DNA of 27,197 nt, taken from NCBI GenBank assembly GCA_050789255.1, contig JBOZRQ010000036.1, forward strand, positions 1 through 27,197, read 5' to 3'. The position numbers and the translations under genes are program-made. The stretch comes from JBOZRQ01 sp050789255. Lineage in GTDB: Bacteria > Bacillota > Sulfobacillia > Symbiobacteriales > Symbiobacteriaceae. The notes under the pieces are model-generated. The model saw nothing but the letters and a program-made list of their open reading frames with translations, was not told the origin of the DNA and did no database searches. Below, in pieces: positions 7,365 to 14,696 of the stretch; within the stretch, counting starts at the first letter, position 1; each line of letters starts with the position of its first letter.

Positions 7365-8080
7365 AGTTCCAGCGCCTCCTTGAGATCGACGGCTCCGGTG
7401 TAGATCGCCTTGCCCAGGATTGCCCCGGTGACGCCGGGAATCTCCTGGAGGCGCTTGATATCCTCCAGCGAGGAGACGCCCCCGCTGGCGATTATGTTGA
7501 GGCCAGTGCGCCCCATGGCGGCCATTTCGCCGAAGTTGGGGCCGGCCATCATGCCGTCCTTCGCAATATCGGTATAGATGATCGTTTTGACCCCGGCCTC
7601 CCCGACCTGACGGGCGAGATCGGTGGCACGCACGTCAGTCACGTTGACCCAGCCGTCGGTGGCGACCATGCCGCCCTTGGCGTCAATGCCGACCACCACC
7701 CGCTGGGCGCCGAACCGCTCGACAGCCCGCCTCACGAGGTTGCCCTCCAGCGCCTTGGTGCCGATGATCACCCGGAAGACCCCGACGTTCAGCGCCGCCT
7801 CGATCGCCTCCAGGGAGCGGAGCCCGCCGCCCAGCTGGACCGGCACCTTGCCGGCGGCCGCAAAGCAGATCTGCTTGACGGCATCCAGGTTGCGGGAGGC
7901 GCCGGCGAAGGCGCCGTCCAGGTCGACCACGTGGAGCCAGCGGGCGCCGCAGTTCAGCCAGCGCTGCGCAGCGTCAGCGGGGCTCGGATTGTATACGGTA
8001 GCATCTTCCATACGGCCCTGCACCAGCCGGACCGCCTGGCCATCCTTTAGATCGATTGCGGGATAGAGCTCGAAGGACAT
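7355..8080 (-). CDS. hisA: ProFAR isomerase
   Basis: A 241-residue (beta/alpha)8 barrel paralogous to HisF. It isomerises ProFAR to PRFAR. Visible motifs are LYPAIDLKDGQAVRL with the catalytic Asp, VQLGGGLRS, VVGIDAKGG, and the second catalytic Asp in YTDIAKDGMMAGPN. The start ATG at 8080 has GGGAGG upstream and lies 34 bases inside the end of hisH, an unusually long overlap for this operon. Confidence 0.97.
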   Translation of the reverse strand: MSFELYPAIDLKDGQAVRLVQGRMEDATVYNPSPADAAQRWLNCGARWLHVVDLDGAFAGASRNLDAVKQICFAAAGKVPVQLGGGLRSLEAIEAALNVGVFRVIIGTKALEGNLVRRAVERFGAQRVVVGIDAKGGMVATDGWVNVTDVRATDLARQVGEAGVKTIIYTDIAKDGMMAGPNFGEMAAMGRTGLNIIASGGVSSLEDIKRLQEIPGVTGAILGKAIYTGAVDLKEALELCR

Positions 8081-8691
8081 ACGATCCTCCCGAAGTTGGC
8101 AAGCATTTGCAGCCCGGCCCGGGAGGATTTCTCCGGGTGGAACTGGATGCCCACGATGTTGGTTTTGGCGACCACGGCGGGGAAGACCCGGCCGTAGTCG
8201 GTGGTGGCTGCGATGTCCGTGGGGTCCGCATGTTCAGCGGCGTAACTGTGCACGAAGTAGGCGTAATAGGGCTCCCGGAGGCCCTCGAAGATCGGATGCT
8301 CGCTCTGCACGGGCTCCACCAGGTTCCAGCCGATCTGGGGAACCTTCACGCTCTCCGGAAGGCGGGTCACCTCGCCCTTTAGCAGCCCGAGGCCCGGGTG
8401 GTCGCCGAACTCCCGGCCCACCTCGAAGAGCAGCTGGTGGCCCACGCAGATGCCCAGGAGGGGGCGCCCGGAGGCGGCAAAGGCCTTGACCGGCTCCACC
8501 AGCTCCCGCTCCTTGAGGTTGTTCATGCAGGCGGCGAAGGCGCCCACGCCCGGCAGCACCAGGCCGTCCACCCCGGCGATCACCTCGGCGTCGTTGGTGA
8601 CGATGGGGTCGAGGCCAACTGCCTTGAATGCCTTGTAGACGCTGGGGAGGTTCCCCACGTTGTAGTCGACGATCGCGATGCGGGCACTCAT
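8047..8691 (-). CDS. hisH: Imidazole glycerol phosphate synthase, glutamine amidotransferase subunit
   Basis: A 214-residue class I glutamine amidotransferase that supplies ammonia to HisF. The catalytic triad is visible: the nucleophile Cys in LLGICVGHQLLF, and the His/Glu pair in IQFHPEKSS. The N-terminal IAIVDYNVGNLPSV is typical of HisH. The start ATG at 8691 overlaps the hisB stop as ATGA. Its C-terminal tail (VCPSSSIPQSI) runs into the first codons of hisA and may simply be a read-on extension. Confidence 0.97.
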   Translation of the reverse strand: MSARIAIVDYNVGNLPSVYKAFKAVGLDPIVTNDAEVIAGVDGLVLPGVGAFAACMNNLKERELVEPVKAFAASGRPLLGICVGHQLLFEVGREFGDHPGLGLLKGEVTRLPESVKVPQIGWNLVEPVQSEHPIFEGLREPYYAYFVHSYAAEHADPTDIAATTDYGRVFPAVVAKTNIVGIQFHPEKSSRAGLQMLANFGRIVCPSSSIPQSI

Positions 8692-9275
8692 ACCAGGGTC
8701 CCCTTGGTGCTGGGCACCCCTTGCACCCGGGGGTCCAACGTGGTGGCGTCGTAGAGCGCCCGGGCAAAGGCCTTGAAGAGCCCCTCAATCATGTGGTGGG
8801 TGTTCTTGCCGTAGTGGACCTTCAGGTGCAGGGTAATCCCGGCGTTGAAGGCCAGGGCCCGGAAGAACTCCTCGACCAGTTCGGAGTCAAACTCCCCCAC
8901 CTTGGCCTTGGGGAACTCGGCCTCAAAGACCAGGAAGGGGCGCCCGCTCACGTCGATGGCGGCGAAGGCCAGGGTCTCATCGAAGGGGATGAAGGCGCTG
9001 CCGTAGCGGCGGATCCCCTTGGCGTCGCCCAGCGCCTTGCGCAGGGCCTGTCCCAGGGCGATGCCGGTGTCCTCCACGGTGTGGTGGGCGTCGATTTCAA
9101 TGTCACCCACGGTTTTGACACTCAAGTCGCAGATGCCGTGGCGGGCGATCTGGTCGAGCATGTGGTCGAAGAAGGGCACCTGGGTGGAGATCTGCGCCCT
9201 TCCGGTGCCGTCCAGGTTCCACTCGACGGCGATGTCCGTCTCCTTGGTCTTGCGGGTCACGCTTCCGATGCGCAT
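8688..9275 (-). CDS. hisB: Imidazoleglycerol-phosphate dehydratase
   Basis: A 195-residue monofunctional dehydratase. It has the two manganese-binding histidine clusters, FFDHMLDQIARHG and DAHHTVEDTGI in the first half and VHYGKNTHHMIEGLFKA in the second. The phosphatase domain fused to HisB in enterobacteria is absent. I prefer the ATG at 9275 (MRIGSVTRKTKET), just after the hisD stop with GGGGTG upstream. An ATG five codons earlier (9290), inside hisD, is possible. Confidence 0.96.
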   Translation of the reverse strand: MRIGSVTRKTKETDIAVEWNLDGTGRAQISTQVPFFDHMLDQIARHGICDLSVKTVGDIEIDAHHTVEDTGIALGQALRKALGDAKGIRRYGSAFIPFDETLAFAAIDVSGRPFLVFEAEFPKAKVGEFDSELVEEFFRALAFNAGITLHLKVHYGKNTHHMIEGLFKAFARALYDATTLDPRVQGVPSTKGTLV

Positions 9276-9276
9276 C

Positions 9277-10569
9277 TCATGACACCCCATTTCTGCGGAG
9301 GCGCACGGTCAGGGAGCCGGCGTGCGCCTGGAGCCCCTCGGTGTTGGCGAGCTTGACGGCGTACGGCGCCTGGGCCAGAAAGGCCTCCTCGCTGTAGCAG
9401 ACCACAGCGGAGCGCTTGATGAAGGTCTCCACGCTGACCGGGTAGGCGTAGCGGGCGGTGCCCTCGGTGGGAATCACGTTGGACGGCCCGCAGATGTAGT
9501 CGCCCATGGCTTCGGGGGTCCACTTGCCCATGAAGATCGACCCGGCGTGCTTCACCAGGGGGAGCATCCCCCAGGGCTCGGCGATCTCCAGCTCCAGGTG
9601 CTCCGGACCGATGGCGTTGACCAGCTCGGCCGCCTCAGCCAGGTTCTCCACGCAGAGGGCGGCGCCCAGTTCGGCCACGCTCTTGCGGATCGTTTCCGCC
9701 CGGGGCAGGAGGGCGGTCTGCCGCTCCATCTCGGCGCCGACCGCAGCCACCCGCTCAGGGCCGGCGGTGGTGACCAGCATGACCATGCCGTCCGGGTGCT
9801 CAGCCTGGGAGAGCAGGTCGGCCGCCAGCCAGTCGGCGGGCGCCGTCCCGTCGTCCACGGCCAGGACCTCGGTGGGGCCGGCCAGCATGTCGATGCCCAC
9901 CGGGCCGAAGACCAGCTTCTTGGCCATGGTCACGTAGTAGTTGCCGGGGCCGCTGATCTTGTCCACCCGGGGGATGGTGGCGGTGCCGTAAGCCATCGCC
10001 CCGATCGCCTGGGCGCCGCCCACCTTGAAGACCCGGTCCACCCCGCACGCCCGGGCTGCGACCAGCATGTGCGGGTCGATCTTGCCCTGGGCGTTGGGCG
10101 GGGTGCAAAGGACGATCTCCCCCACCCCAGCCACCCGGGCGGGGATCACGATCATCAGCAGGCAGGAGAAGAGCGGGGCCGACCCGCCAGGAATGTAAAC
10201 GCCCACCCGGTCGACCGCCGTCACCTGCTGGCCCAGAATCGACCCGTCGGGCCGGGTCTGGAACCAGGAGCGGGGGACCTGGGGCTGGTGGAACTCGGTG
10301 ATATTGCCAATGGCGGTCTCAAGCGCCATCAAGAACGCTGCGTCAACCAGGGCGTCGGCCTCGTCGAACTCCGCCTCGGACACCTCCAGGCCGGTCTCCC
10401 GCAGGTCGGCCTTGTCGAAGCGCTGGGTGTAATCGAAAAGCGACTCGTCACCGCGGGCCCGCACGTCGGCCAGGATCTCACGGACCCGTGCCTCGATTTC
10501 CGGGTAGAAGGTGGTGCGGCGCTCGGCCAAAAAGGTCAGGAAGTCTTCGGGCTGCCAAAGCTTGAGCAT
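9277..10569 (-). CDS. hisD: Histidinol dehydrogenase
   Basis: A 430-residue zinc enzyme for the last two oxidations, histidinol to histidine with two NAD+. Recognisable parts are VYIPGGSAPLFS, KVGGAQAIGAMAYGT, the zinc-binding DLLSQAEH, the catalytic GPEHLEL, GDY with its aspartate, and the C-terminal LQAHAGSLTVR histidine. In the GDYICGPSNVIPT segment an Asn stands where many HisD proteins have His (listed among the findings). The start ATG at 10569 has AGGAGG 12 bases upstream and follows hisG by 16 bases. Confidence 0.96.
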   Translation of the reverse strand: MLKLWQPEDFLTFLAERRTTFYPEIEARVREILADVRARGDESLFDYTQRFDKADLRETGLEVSEAEFDEADALVDAAFLMALETAIGNITEFHQPQVPRSWFQTRPDGSILGQQVTAVDRVGVYIPGGSAPLFSCLLMIVIPARVAGVGEIVLCTPPNAQGKIDPHMLVAARACGVDRVFKVGGAQAIGAMAYGTATIPRVDKISGPGNYYVTMAKKLVFGPVGIDMLAGPTEVLAVDDGTAPADWLAADLLSQAEHPDGMVMLVTTAGPERVAAVGAEMERQTALLPRAETIRKSVAELGAALCVENLAEAAELVNAIGPEHLELEIAEPWGMLPLVKHAGSIFMGKWTPEAMGDYICGPSNVIPTEGTARYAYPVSVETFIKRSAVVCYSEEAFLAQAPYAVKLANTEGLQAHAGSLTVRLRRNGVS

Positions 10570-10585
10570 GGCTGTGCTGGGCCTC

Positions 10586-11227
10586 CTACTGTGTCAGTTC
10601 TCTAAGCCGCTGCACCAGCGAGCCGATCCGGTCCGACTTGAGCCGGTACGAGGCCCGGTTGGCGATCAGGCGCATGCTGGAGGTCCACAGGTCATCGATG
10701 ATGGCCAGGTTGTTCTCCTTCAGAGTCCGGCCGGTTTCGGTGATATCCACGATCATGTCGGCGAGGCCCACCTTGGGGGCGACCTCGATCGAGCCGTGCA
10801 GGAAGATCGTCTCCACCTGGATGCCCTTGCTGCGGAAGTACGCCTCGGTCATGCGGGGGTACTTGGTGGCCACCCGCCGGGCGGCCGAGCCGTCCAGGAG
10901 TTCGCCCCTGTCCATGCCGGCCGGCGCCGCCAGAATGAACCGGCAGGCGCTGTACTTGAGGTCCAGCAGCTCGTAGACCTTGGGCTCAGCCTCCATCAGC
11001 ACGTTCTTTCCCACGATGCCCAGGTCGGCCGCCCCGTACTCCACGTAGGTCGGCACGTCCGAGTCCCGGGCGATGATGAAGCGAACCCCCTGCTCAGGGC
11101 AGGAGATCAACAGCGCCCGGCTCTCCTCGTCCTCCAGCTCAGGGCCGGCGGCGCCGGCCTCCCGCAGGAGTTTCACGGTATGTGCATACGGCCGGCCTTT
11201 CGGCACGGCGATCGTCAGGTAGTCCAT
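10586..11227 (-). CDS. hisG: ATP phosphoribosyltransferase, short-form catalytic subunit
   Basis: A 213-residue HisG of the short type, which lacks the C-terminal histidine-binding domain and works with HisZ. It catalyses the first, committed step, joining ATP and PRPP. It shows IAVPKGRPY, the AADLGIVGKN loop, and the PRPP-binding segment ADMIVDITETGRTLKENNL. I chose the ATG at 11227 (MDYLTIAVPKGR). A TTG three codons upstream would put AAGGAG only three bases away, too close. The next gene upstream, hisZ, ends 16 bases before it. Confidence 0.96.
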   Translation of the reverse strand: MDYLTIAVPKGRPYAHTVKLLREAGAAGPELEDEESRALLISCPEQGVRFIIARDSDVPTYVEYGAADLGIVGKNVLMEAEPKVYELLDLKYSACRFILAAPAGMDRGELLDGSAARRVATKYPRMTEAYFRSKGIQVETIFLHGSIEVAPKVGLADMIVDITETGRTLKENNLAIIDDLWTSSMRLIANRASYRLKSDRIGSLVQRLRELTQ

Positions 11228-11243
11228 GGTGTGCAAGCGCTCC

Positions 11244-12494
11244 TTAGTGTATGGGGTTCAGCAGAGCAGGGCGGGAGCGCTGGAGGGCGGGTTCGGTCTC
11301 TCGGGCGCCGTCAGGCGAGACCACCCGGGCGGCGCCCCGGGCCCTGGCGTAGGCGGCGAGTTCGTCGCCGGAGCGGCCGAGCATGTCAACCTCCACGGTC
11401 AGGCCCTGGGCCCGGAGTTGGCGGGCTTTGGCCACCGCCTCGGCCTCCTGCCCGGGCGGGCACTCCACGATCGCATCCAGCCCGGGCTCGTCCTCCAGCC
11501 GGTTCTGCCGCTCCAGCGCAGCGAGCAGCCGGTCCATCTCCAGGGCGAAGCCGGTGGAGGGCGCCTCGCTGCCGAAGTCGCTCAGCAGGTTATCGTAGCG
11601 CCCGCCGCCCACTACGGGGGAGCCCACGCCGGGAGCGTAGCCCTCGAAGACCAGGCCCGTGTAGTAGCCGAGCGACCGCACCAGACCGAGGTCCAGCGAA
11701 ACCTGCTCGGTCACCCCGTAGGCCGAAAGCAACCGCAGTGTGGTGCCCAGCTCCAGCAGGGCGCCCGAAACCCGGGCGTTCTCCACCCCCTGGTACCGCT
11801 CCAGCGCCTGCTCGTAGCTGCCCTGGAAGGTGGCCAGCGAGAGGAGCAACTCGGACTTCTCCGAAGGGAGCCCAGCCTGGAGCACGCCCTTCTCAAAGGC
11901 GACCAGGTCCCGGGCGACCAGCGCTTCCTTCAGCTCATCCTCCCGGTCAGCGGGCAAACCTGCTTCGGCGAAGATGCCCTCCACGAAGCCCACGTGGCCG
12001 AGACCGATCTTAACGCCCTCCAGCCCGGCGGCTGCGAGCGAGGCGCAGGCCAGCGCGACCACCTCAGCATCAGCGGCGGCGCCCGGGGCGCCGATCAACT
12101 CAATGCCGGCCTGCCAGATCTCGCTGGCGCTGCCCGCCTTGCGGCCCCGGTGCCGGAAGACCGGTGCAAAGTAGGAGAGCCGCAACGGCAAGGGCTCCCC
12201 GGCCATTTTGGTCGCAGCCAGCCGGGCGATGGGGGTAGTCATATCCGCCCGGAGCGCCAGCGTGCGCCCCTTGCGGTCAAAGAACTGGTAGAGGTCCTCC
12301 CGCTTGCCCTGGGTGCCGGCACCCGCAGCCACCGTCTCCAGGTATTCAAACCCGGGGGTAACGACCTCGCGGTAGCCCCACGAGCGGAAGATATCCTCCA
12401 GCCGGCCAGACAGCCGGCGAATGCGGGCGGCCTCACGGGGCAGCCGGTCGCGAACCCCCTCGGGAATCTGGGTGCGGGTGTTGGGTGCGTTCAT
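11244..12494 (-). CDS. hisZ: ATP phosphoribosyltransferase regulatory subunit
   Basis: A 416-residue HisRS-like protein without aminoacylation function; it activates short HisG and confers histidine feedback. Class II synthetase-like motifs are seen: PEGVRDRLPREA near the N-terminus, TLALRADMTTPIARLAA (motif 2 region), FAPVFRHRGR, and the VVGGGRYDNLLSDFG and STGFALEMDRLLAAL segments. A synthetase would continue into an anticodon-binding domain; here the C-terminal 90 residues form a shorter domain ending in ALLNPIH. The ATG at 12494 is chosen because GGAGG lies ten bases upstream; an ATG at 12515 is weaker. It is the first gene of the operon. Confidence 0.95.
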   Translation of the reverse strand: MNAPNTRTQIPEGVRDRLPREAARIRRLSGRLEDIFRSWGYREVVTPGFEYLETVAAGAGTQGKREDLYQFFDRKGRTLALRADMTTPIARLAATKMAGEPLPLRLSYFAPVFRHRGRKAGSASEIWQAGIELIGAPGAAADAEVVALACASLAAAGLEGVKIGLGHVGFVEGIFAEAGLPADREDELKEALVARDLVAFEKGVLQAGLPSEKSELLLSLATFQGSYEQALERYQGVENARVSGALLELGTTLRLLSAYGVTEQVSLDLGLVRSLGYYTGLVFEGYAPGVGSPVVGGGRYDNLLSDFGSEAPSTGFALEMDRLLAALERQNRLEDEPGLDAIVECPPGQEAEAVAKARQLRAQGLTVEVDMLGRSGDELAAYARARGAARVVSPDGARETEPALQRSRPALLNPIH

Positions 12495-12518
12495 CTCGAT
12501 CGGGCCTCCATCCATCTA

Positions 12519-12534
12519 CTTTAGCATGTTAAAG
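12519..12534. promoter_or_regulatory. 16-base near-perfect palindrome in the his leader, candidate operator
   Basis: CTTTAGCATGTTAAAG is symmetrical at all but one base pair. It lies about 12 bases downstream of the inferred transcription start and 25 bases before the hisZ start, where a bound repressor would block transcription. A degenerate version occurs upstream of the yerC gene in this window (25340-25355). Identification as a HisR/YerC-type operator is an inference. Confidence 0.45.
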
Positions 12535-12552
12535 CGGTGAACAACTAAACGA

Positions 12553-12581
12553 AGTCTACCATAAGGGATGGAAACGGTCAA
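12553..12581 (-). promoter_or_regulatory. Putative sigma-A promoter of the histidine operon
   Basis: Minus strand: TTGACC (12581-12576), a 17-base spacer, then TAGACT (12558-12553). These match five of six and four of six consensus bases. The start would lie near 12546, giving a leader of about 50 bases, too short for a T-box. Confidence 0.6.
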
Positions 12582-12665
12582 GAGATTCCCAGCGAAGGGG
12601 CGGCGCCCCGGCAAGGAACAATCCGGGTCGATTGCGAATTGATAGGCGATGAGGAGGGTCGAATC

Positions 12666-13883
12666 TTGACCAAACTTCGCCTGCTCGCCCTGTTCCTGGC
12701 TGGAGTCATGACCGTGGGCTGCACCAGCAAGCCGGCAGTAAAACAGCTTGCCGAGGCGCCGCCCCGCCAGCAGGAGCCGCCGCCTGCGCCCGAGCCCCCG
12801 CCCGTGCACGCCCGAATCCTGGCGGTTGGCGACCTGTTGATGCACCTGCCCCTGACCACCACCTCGCAGACCGGAGAGAAATCGTACGATTTCAAGCCGC
12901 TCTTTGACCCGGTCCGCCCCTGGATCGAGGGCGCCGACTTCGCCATCGCCAACCTGGAGACGACACTCACCGGGGACCGCTACCCCTATGCCGGCTACCC
13001 CAGCTTCAACACCCCGCCGGAGTTCGCACGGGATATCAAGGCGGTAGGGTTTGACGCCGTCACCCACGCCAACAACCACTCGCTGGACTACAGCGAGTAC
13101 GGCCTTCAGAAAACCTCCGAGGCGCTGGAGCAGTATGGCGTTCCCCACACCGGGACCAGCCGCACCCCCGAGGAGCGGGAGAAGATTCTGGTGGTCGAAG
13201 TCGCCCCGTCGATTAAGATGGCGGTGCTCGCGTATACATACGGCACCAACGGCATCCCCCTGCCCCAGCCTTACAGCGTGAACATGCTGGACCCGGAGCG
13301 CATCCCCGCCGATATCCGCCGCGCCCGCGCCCTGCCCGGGGTTGACCTGGTGGCAGTCGCCCTGCACATGGGCGACGAGTATGCCCGTCAGCCGAATGCT
13401 GAGCAGGAGCGCTACGTAAAGCTTTCCCTGGATGCAGGGGCCGACATTATTCTCGGCGATCATCCCCACGTGATCCAAAAGATCGAAACCCTGCAGCTTA
13501 CCGATGAGTTTGGCAGAAACCGCAAGCGCGCGGTCATTTACAGCGAGGGGAACTTCATAAGCAACCAGGTAGGCCTGGAGCGCGAGGCCGGACTCATGCT
13601 GATCATCGACGTGAAGAAAGAGCGCGATGTGACCACCGTGGAGCAGGTCTCCTTCGTGCCAACCTGGGTCCACCCGTACTTTGTTGAAGGCGTCAAGCGC
13701 TACCGTGTCGTTTCGGTGGAGAAGGCCATGCGAGACTATGAGGCCAAGGCGGACCCGCTCATCACCGCCGAGGACTACCAGCGCCTGAAGGAGGTCTGGG
13801 CCGACACCACCGTGCAGGCGGTGGGGAGCCCGGACATTCAGGTGTTGAGGGTGGATCAACCCGTATCGCTGTCCCGGCGTTAG
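12666..13883 (+). CDS. CapA/PGA_cap family lipoprotein (calcineurin-like fold)
   Basis: A 405-residue lipoprotein. The signal peptide MTKLRLLALFLAGVMTVGC ends in a lipobox with C19 as the acylated residue. A Pro/Glu-rich linker then leads to a CapA domain: ARILAVGDLLMH, DFAIANLETTL, DAVTHANNHSLDYSEYGL, DIILGDHPHVIQ and IYSEGNFIS are the metal-site motifs of this metallophosphoesterase-like family. Members are linked to poly-gamma-glutamate or capsule export, but no capB/C genes are nearby, so the role here is open. The TTG at 12666 is the start: GAGGAGG lies just upstream, and it gives a clean signal peptide. The gene is divergent from the his operon and followed 13 bases later by a GNAT gene. 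Confidence 0.88.
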   Translation: MTKLRLLALFLAGVMTVGCTSKPAVKQLAEAPPRQQEPPPAPEPPPVHARILAVGDLLMHLPLTTTSQTGEKSYDFKPLFDPVRPWIEGADFAIANLETTLTGDRYPYAGYPSFNTPPEFARDIKAVGFDAVTHANNHSLDYSEYGLQKTSEALEQYGVPHTGTSRTPEEREKILVVEVAPSIKMAVLAYTYGTNGIPLPQPYSVNMLDPERIPADIRRARALPGVDLVAVALHMGDEYARQPNAEQERYVKLSLDAGADIILGDHPHVIQKIETLQLTDEFGRNRKRAVIYSEGNFISNQVGLEREAGLMLIIDVKKERDVTTVEQVSFVPTWVHPYFVEGVKRYRVVSVEKAMRDYEAKADPLITAEDYQRLKEVWADTTVQAVGSPDIQVLRVDQPVSLSRR

Positions 13884-13896
13884 GAGGGAATGCCCT

Positions 13897-14454
13897 TTGA
13901 GCATGCCACGGCTGGAGACCCCCCGTCTTCTGCTGCGCCCCCTGGAATTCAGCGACGCCCCTGCCCTGTTCGCCTACTTCTCTGACCCCGAAGTGATGCG
14001 CTACTCCGGCATGGAGCCTTTCACCGCTCCAAGCCATGCTGACGACTTTCTGCAGGTGCTGGCGCGCCTGATTCAGGAGGGTCGGGCTCTGCGGTGGGCG
14101 ATTACCCGCAAGTCCGACCGACGGCTCCTGGGGACCCTGGGCTACCACAATTGGCATAAGGGGTACCAGCGGGCCGAAATTGGCTACGAGCTGGCCCGGG
14201 AACACTGGGGCAAGGGCTACGCCACCGAGGCCGTCGCCGTGGTGGTGGCCCACGGCTTTGAGGCCCTGGGATTCAACCGGATTCAGGCCGTGGTGATCCC
14301 CCAGAACCCCTCCTCGCGCCGGGTGCTGGAGAAGCTGGGCTTCACCGTGGAGGGCCTCCTGAAGGACTACCTGGTCAGCGACGGCCGCTTCATGGATGCC
14401 CACATGCTGCGCCTGCTGCGCAGCGAGTACCAGCCGGGGGTCTTCTTGTTATAG
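13897..14454 (+). CDS. GNAT-family N-acetyltransferase, RimJ/RimL type
   Basis: A 185-residue acetyltransferase. The N-terminal LETPRLLLRPLEFSDAPALF and the acetyl-CoA-binding EHWGKGYATEA, followed by FNRIQAVVIPQNPSSRRVLEKLGF, are typical of the RimJ/RimL branch that acetylates ribosomal protein N-termini, amino acids or small amines; the substrate is unknown. The TTG at 13897 has GGAGGG eight bases upstream and is preferred over the ATG two codons later. It probably shares an operon with the CapA-like gene, 13 bases upstream. A GC-rich mini-hairpin (14457-14469) follows the stop but has no T-run. Confidence 0.9.
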   Translation: MSMPRLETPRLLLRPLEFSDAPALFAYFSDPEVMRYSGMEPFTAPSHADDFLQVLARLIQEGRALRWAITRKSDRRLLGTLGYHNWHKGYQRAEIGYELAREHWGKGYATEAVAVVVAHGFEALGFNRIQAVVIPQNPSSRRVLEKLGFTVEGLLKDYLVSDGRFMDAHMLRLLRSEYQPGVFLL

Positions 14455-14484
14455 AACCGGCGGCGCCGGGTTATAGTAGTGAAG

Positions 14485-14611
14485 GTGGCTACGCCCCCCT
14501 GCGTTGTGTGGTAAAAAAGGGGCTACCGGTGAGCTCGGGCTACTCCCTTACGTGCCGGGTGAGTGCTAACACCAGACACAGGATCGCAGCGAATCAACCG
14601 GGGGCGGCCAC
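14485..14611. ncRNA. Candidate structured RNA or foldback element between gnat and the repeat-protein gene
   Basis: Three stems nest in order. GTGGC+CGCCCCC (14485-14498, two-base bulge) pairs with GGGGGCG+GCCAC (14600-14611). CTGCG (14499-14503) pairs with CGCAG (14585-14589). TGTGTGGT (14505-14512) pairs with ACC (14571-14573) plus ACACA (14576-14580), with an AG bulge. A further hairpin AAGGG/CCCTT (14517-14521 with 14545-14549) lies inside. No known riboswitch consensus was recognised. Apart from this element and the terminator at 14642-14681, the stretch 14455-14696 holds nothing I can name. Confidence 0.35.
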
Positions 14612-14641
14612 GACAACCTGCATCACGTGCGGCGCAAGAAA

Positions 14642-14681
14642 AAACCGCCCACCATGAAGTCATCCTCATGGTGGGCGGTTT
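14642..14681 (-). terminator. Strong rho-independent terminator
   Basis: A 16-base near-perfect stem AAACCGCCCACCATGA/TCATGGTGGGCGGTTT with an eight-base loop. Read on the minus strand it ends in a run of six Ts and lies 16 bases after the repeat-protein stop. Confidence 0.88.
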
Positions 14682-14696
14682 CACGTATGCTCGAGG

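Noticed and set aside
9322..12524. Long plus-strand open frames antisense to hisD, hisG and hisZ
   Set aside because: They are shadows of GC-rich genes on the other strand. They have no ribosome binding sites and no recognisable domains, while the minus-strand frames are clear his genes.
12495..12665. T-box or histidine attenuator ahead of the his operon
   Set aside because: The inferred leader is about 50 bases, with no T-box sequence, no run of His codons and no terminator.
12516..13904. 462-codon minus-strand frame opposite the CapA-like gene
   Set aside because: It is antisense to a gene with a lipoprotein signal and family motifs; the composition is shadow-like.
14485..14611. Mn (yybP-ykoY) riboswitch, from a GGGAGTAGC-like stretch on the minus strand
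   Set aside because: The second conserved half is missing, and no minus-strand gene lies downstream for it to control.
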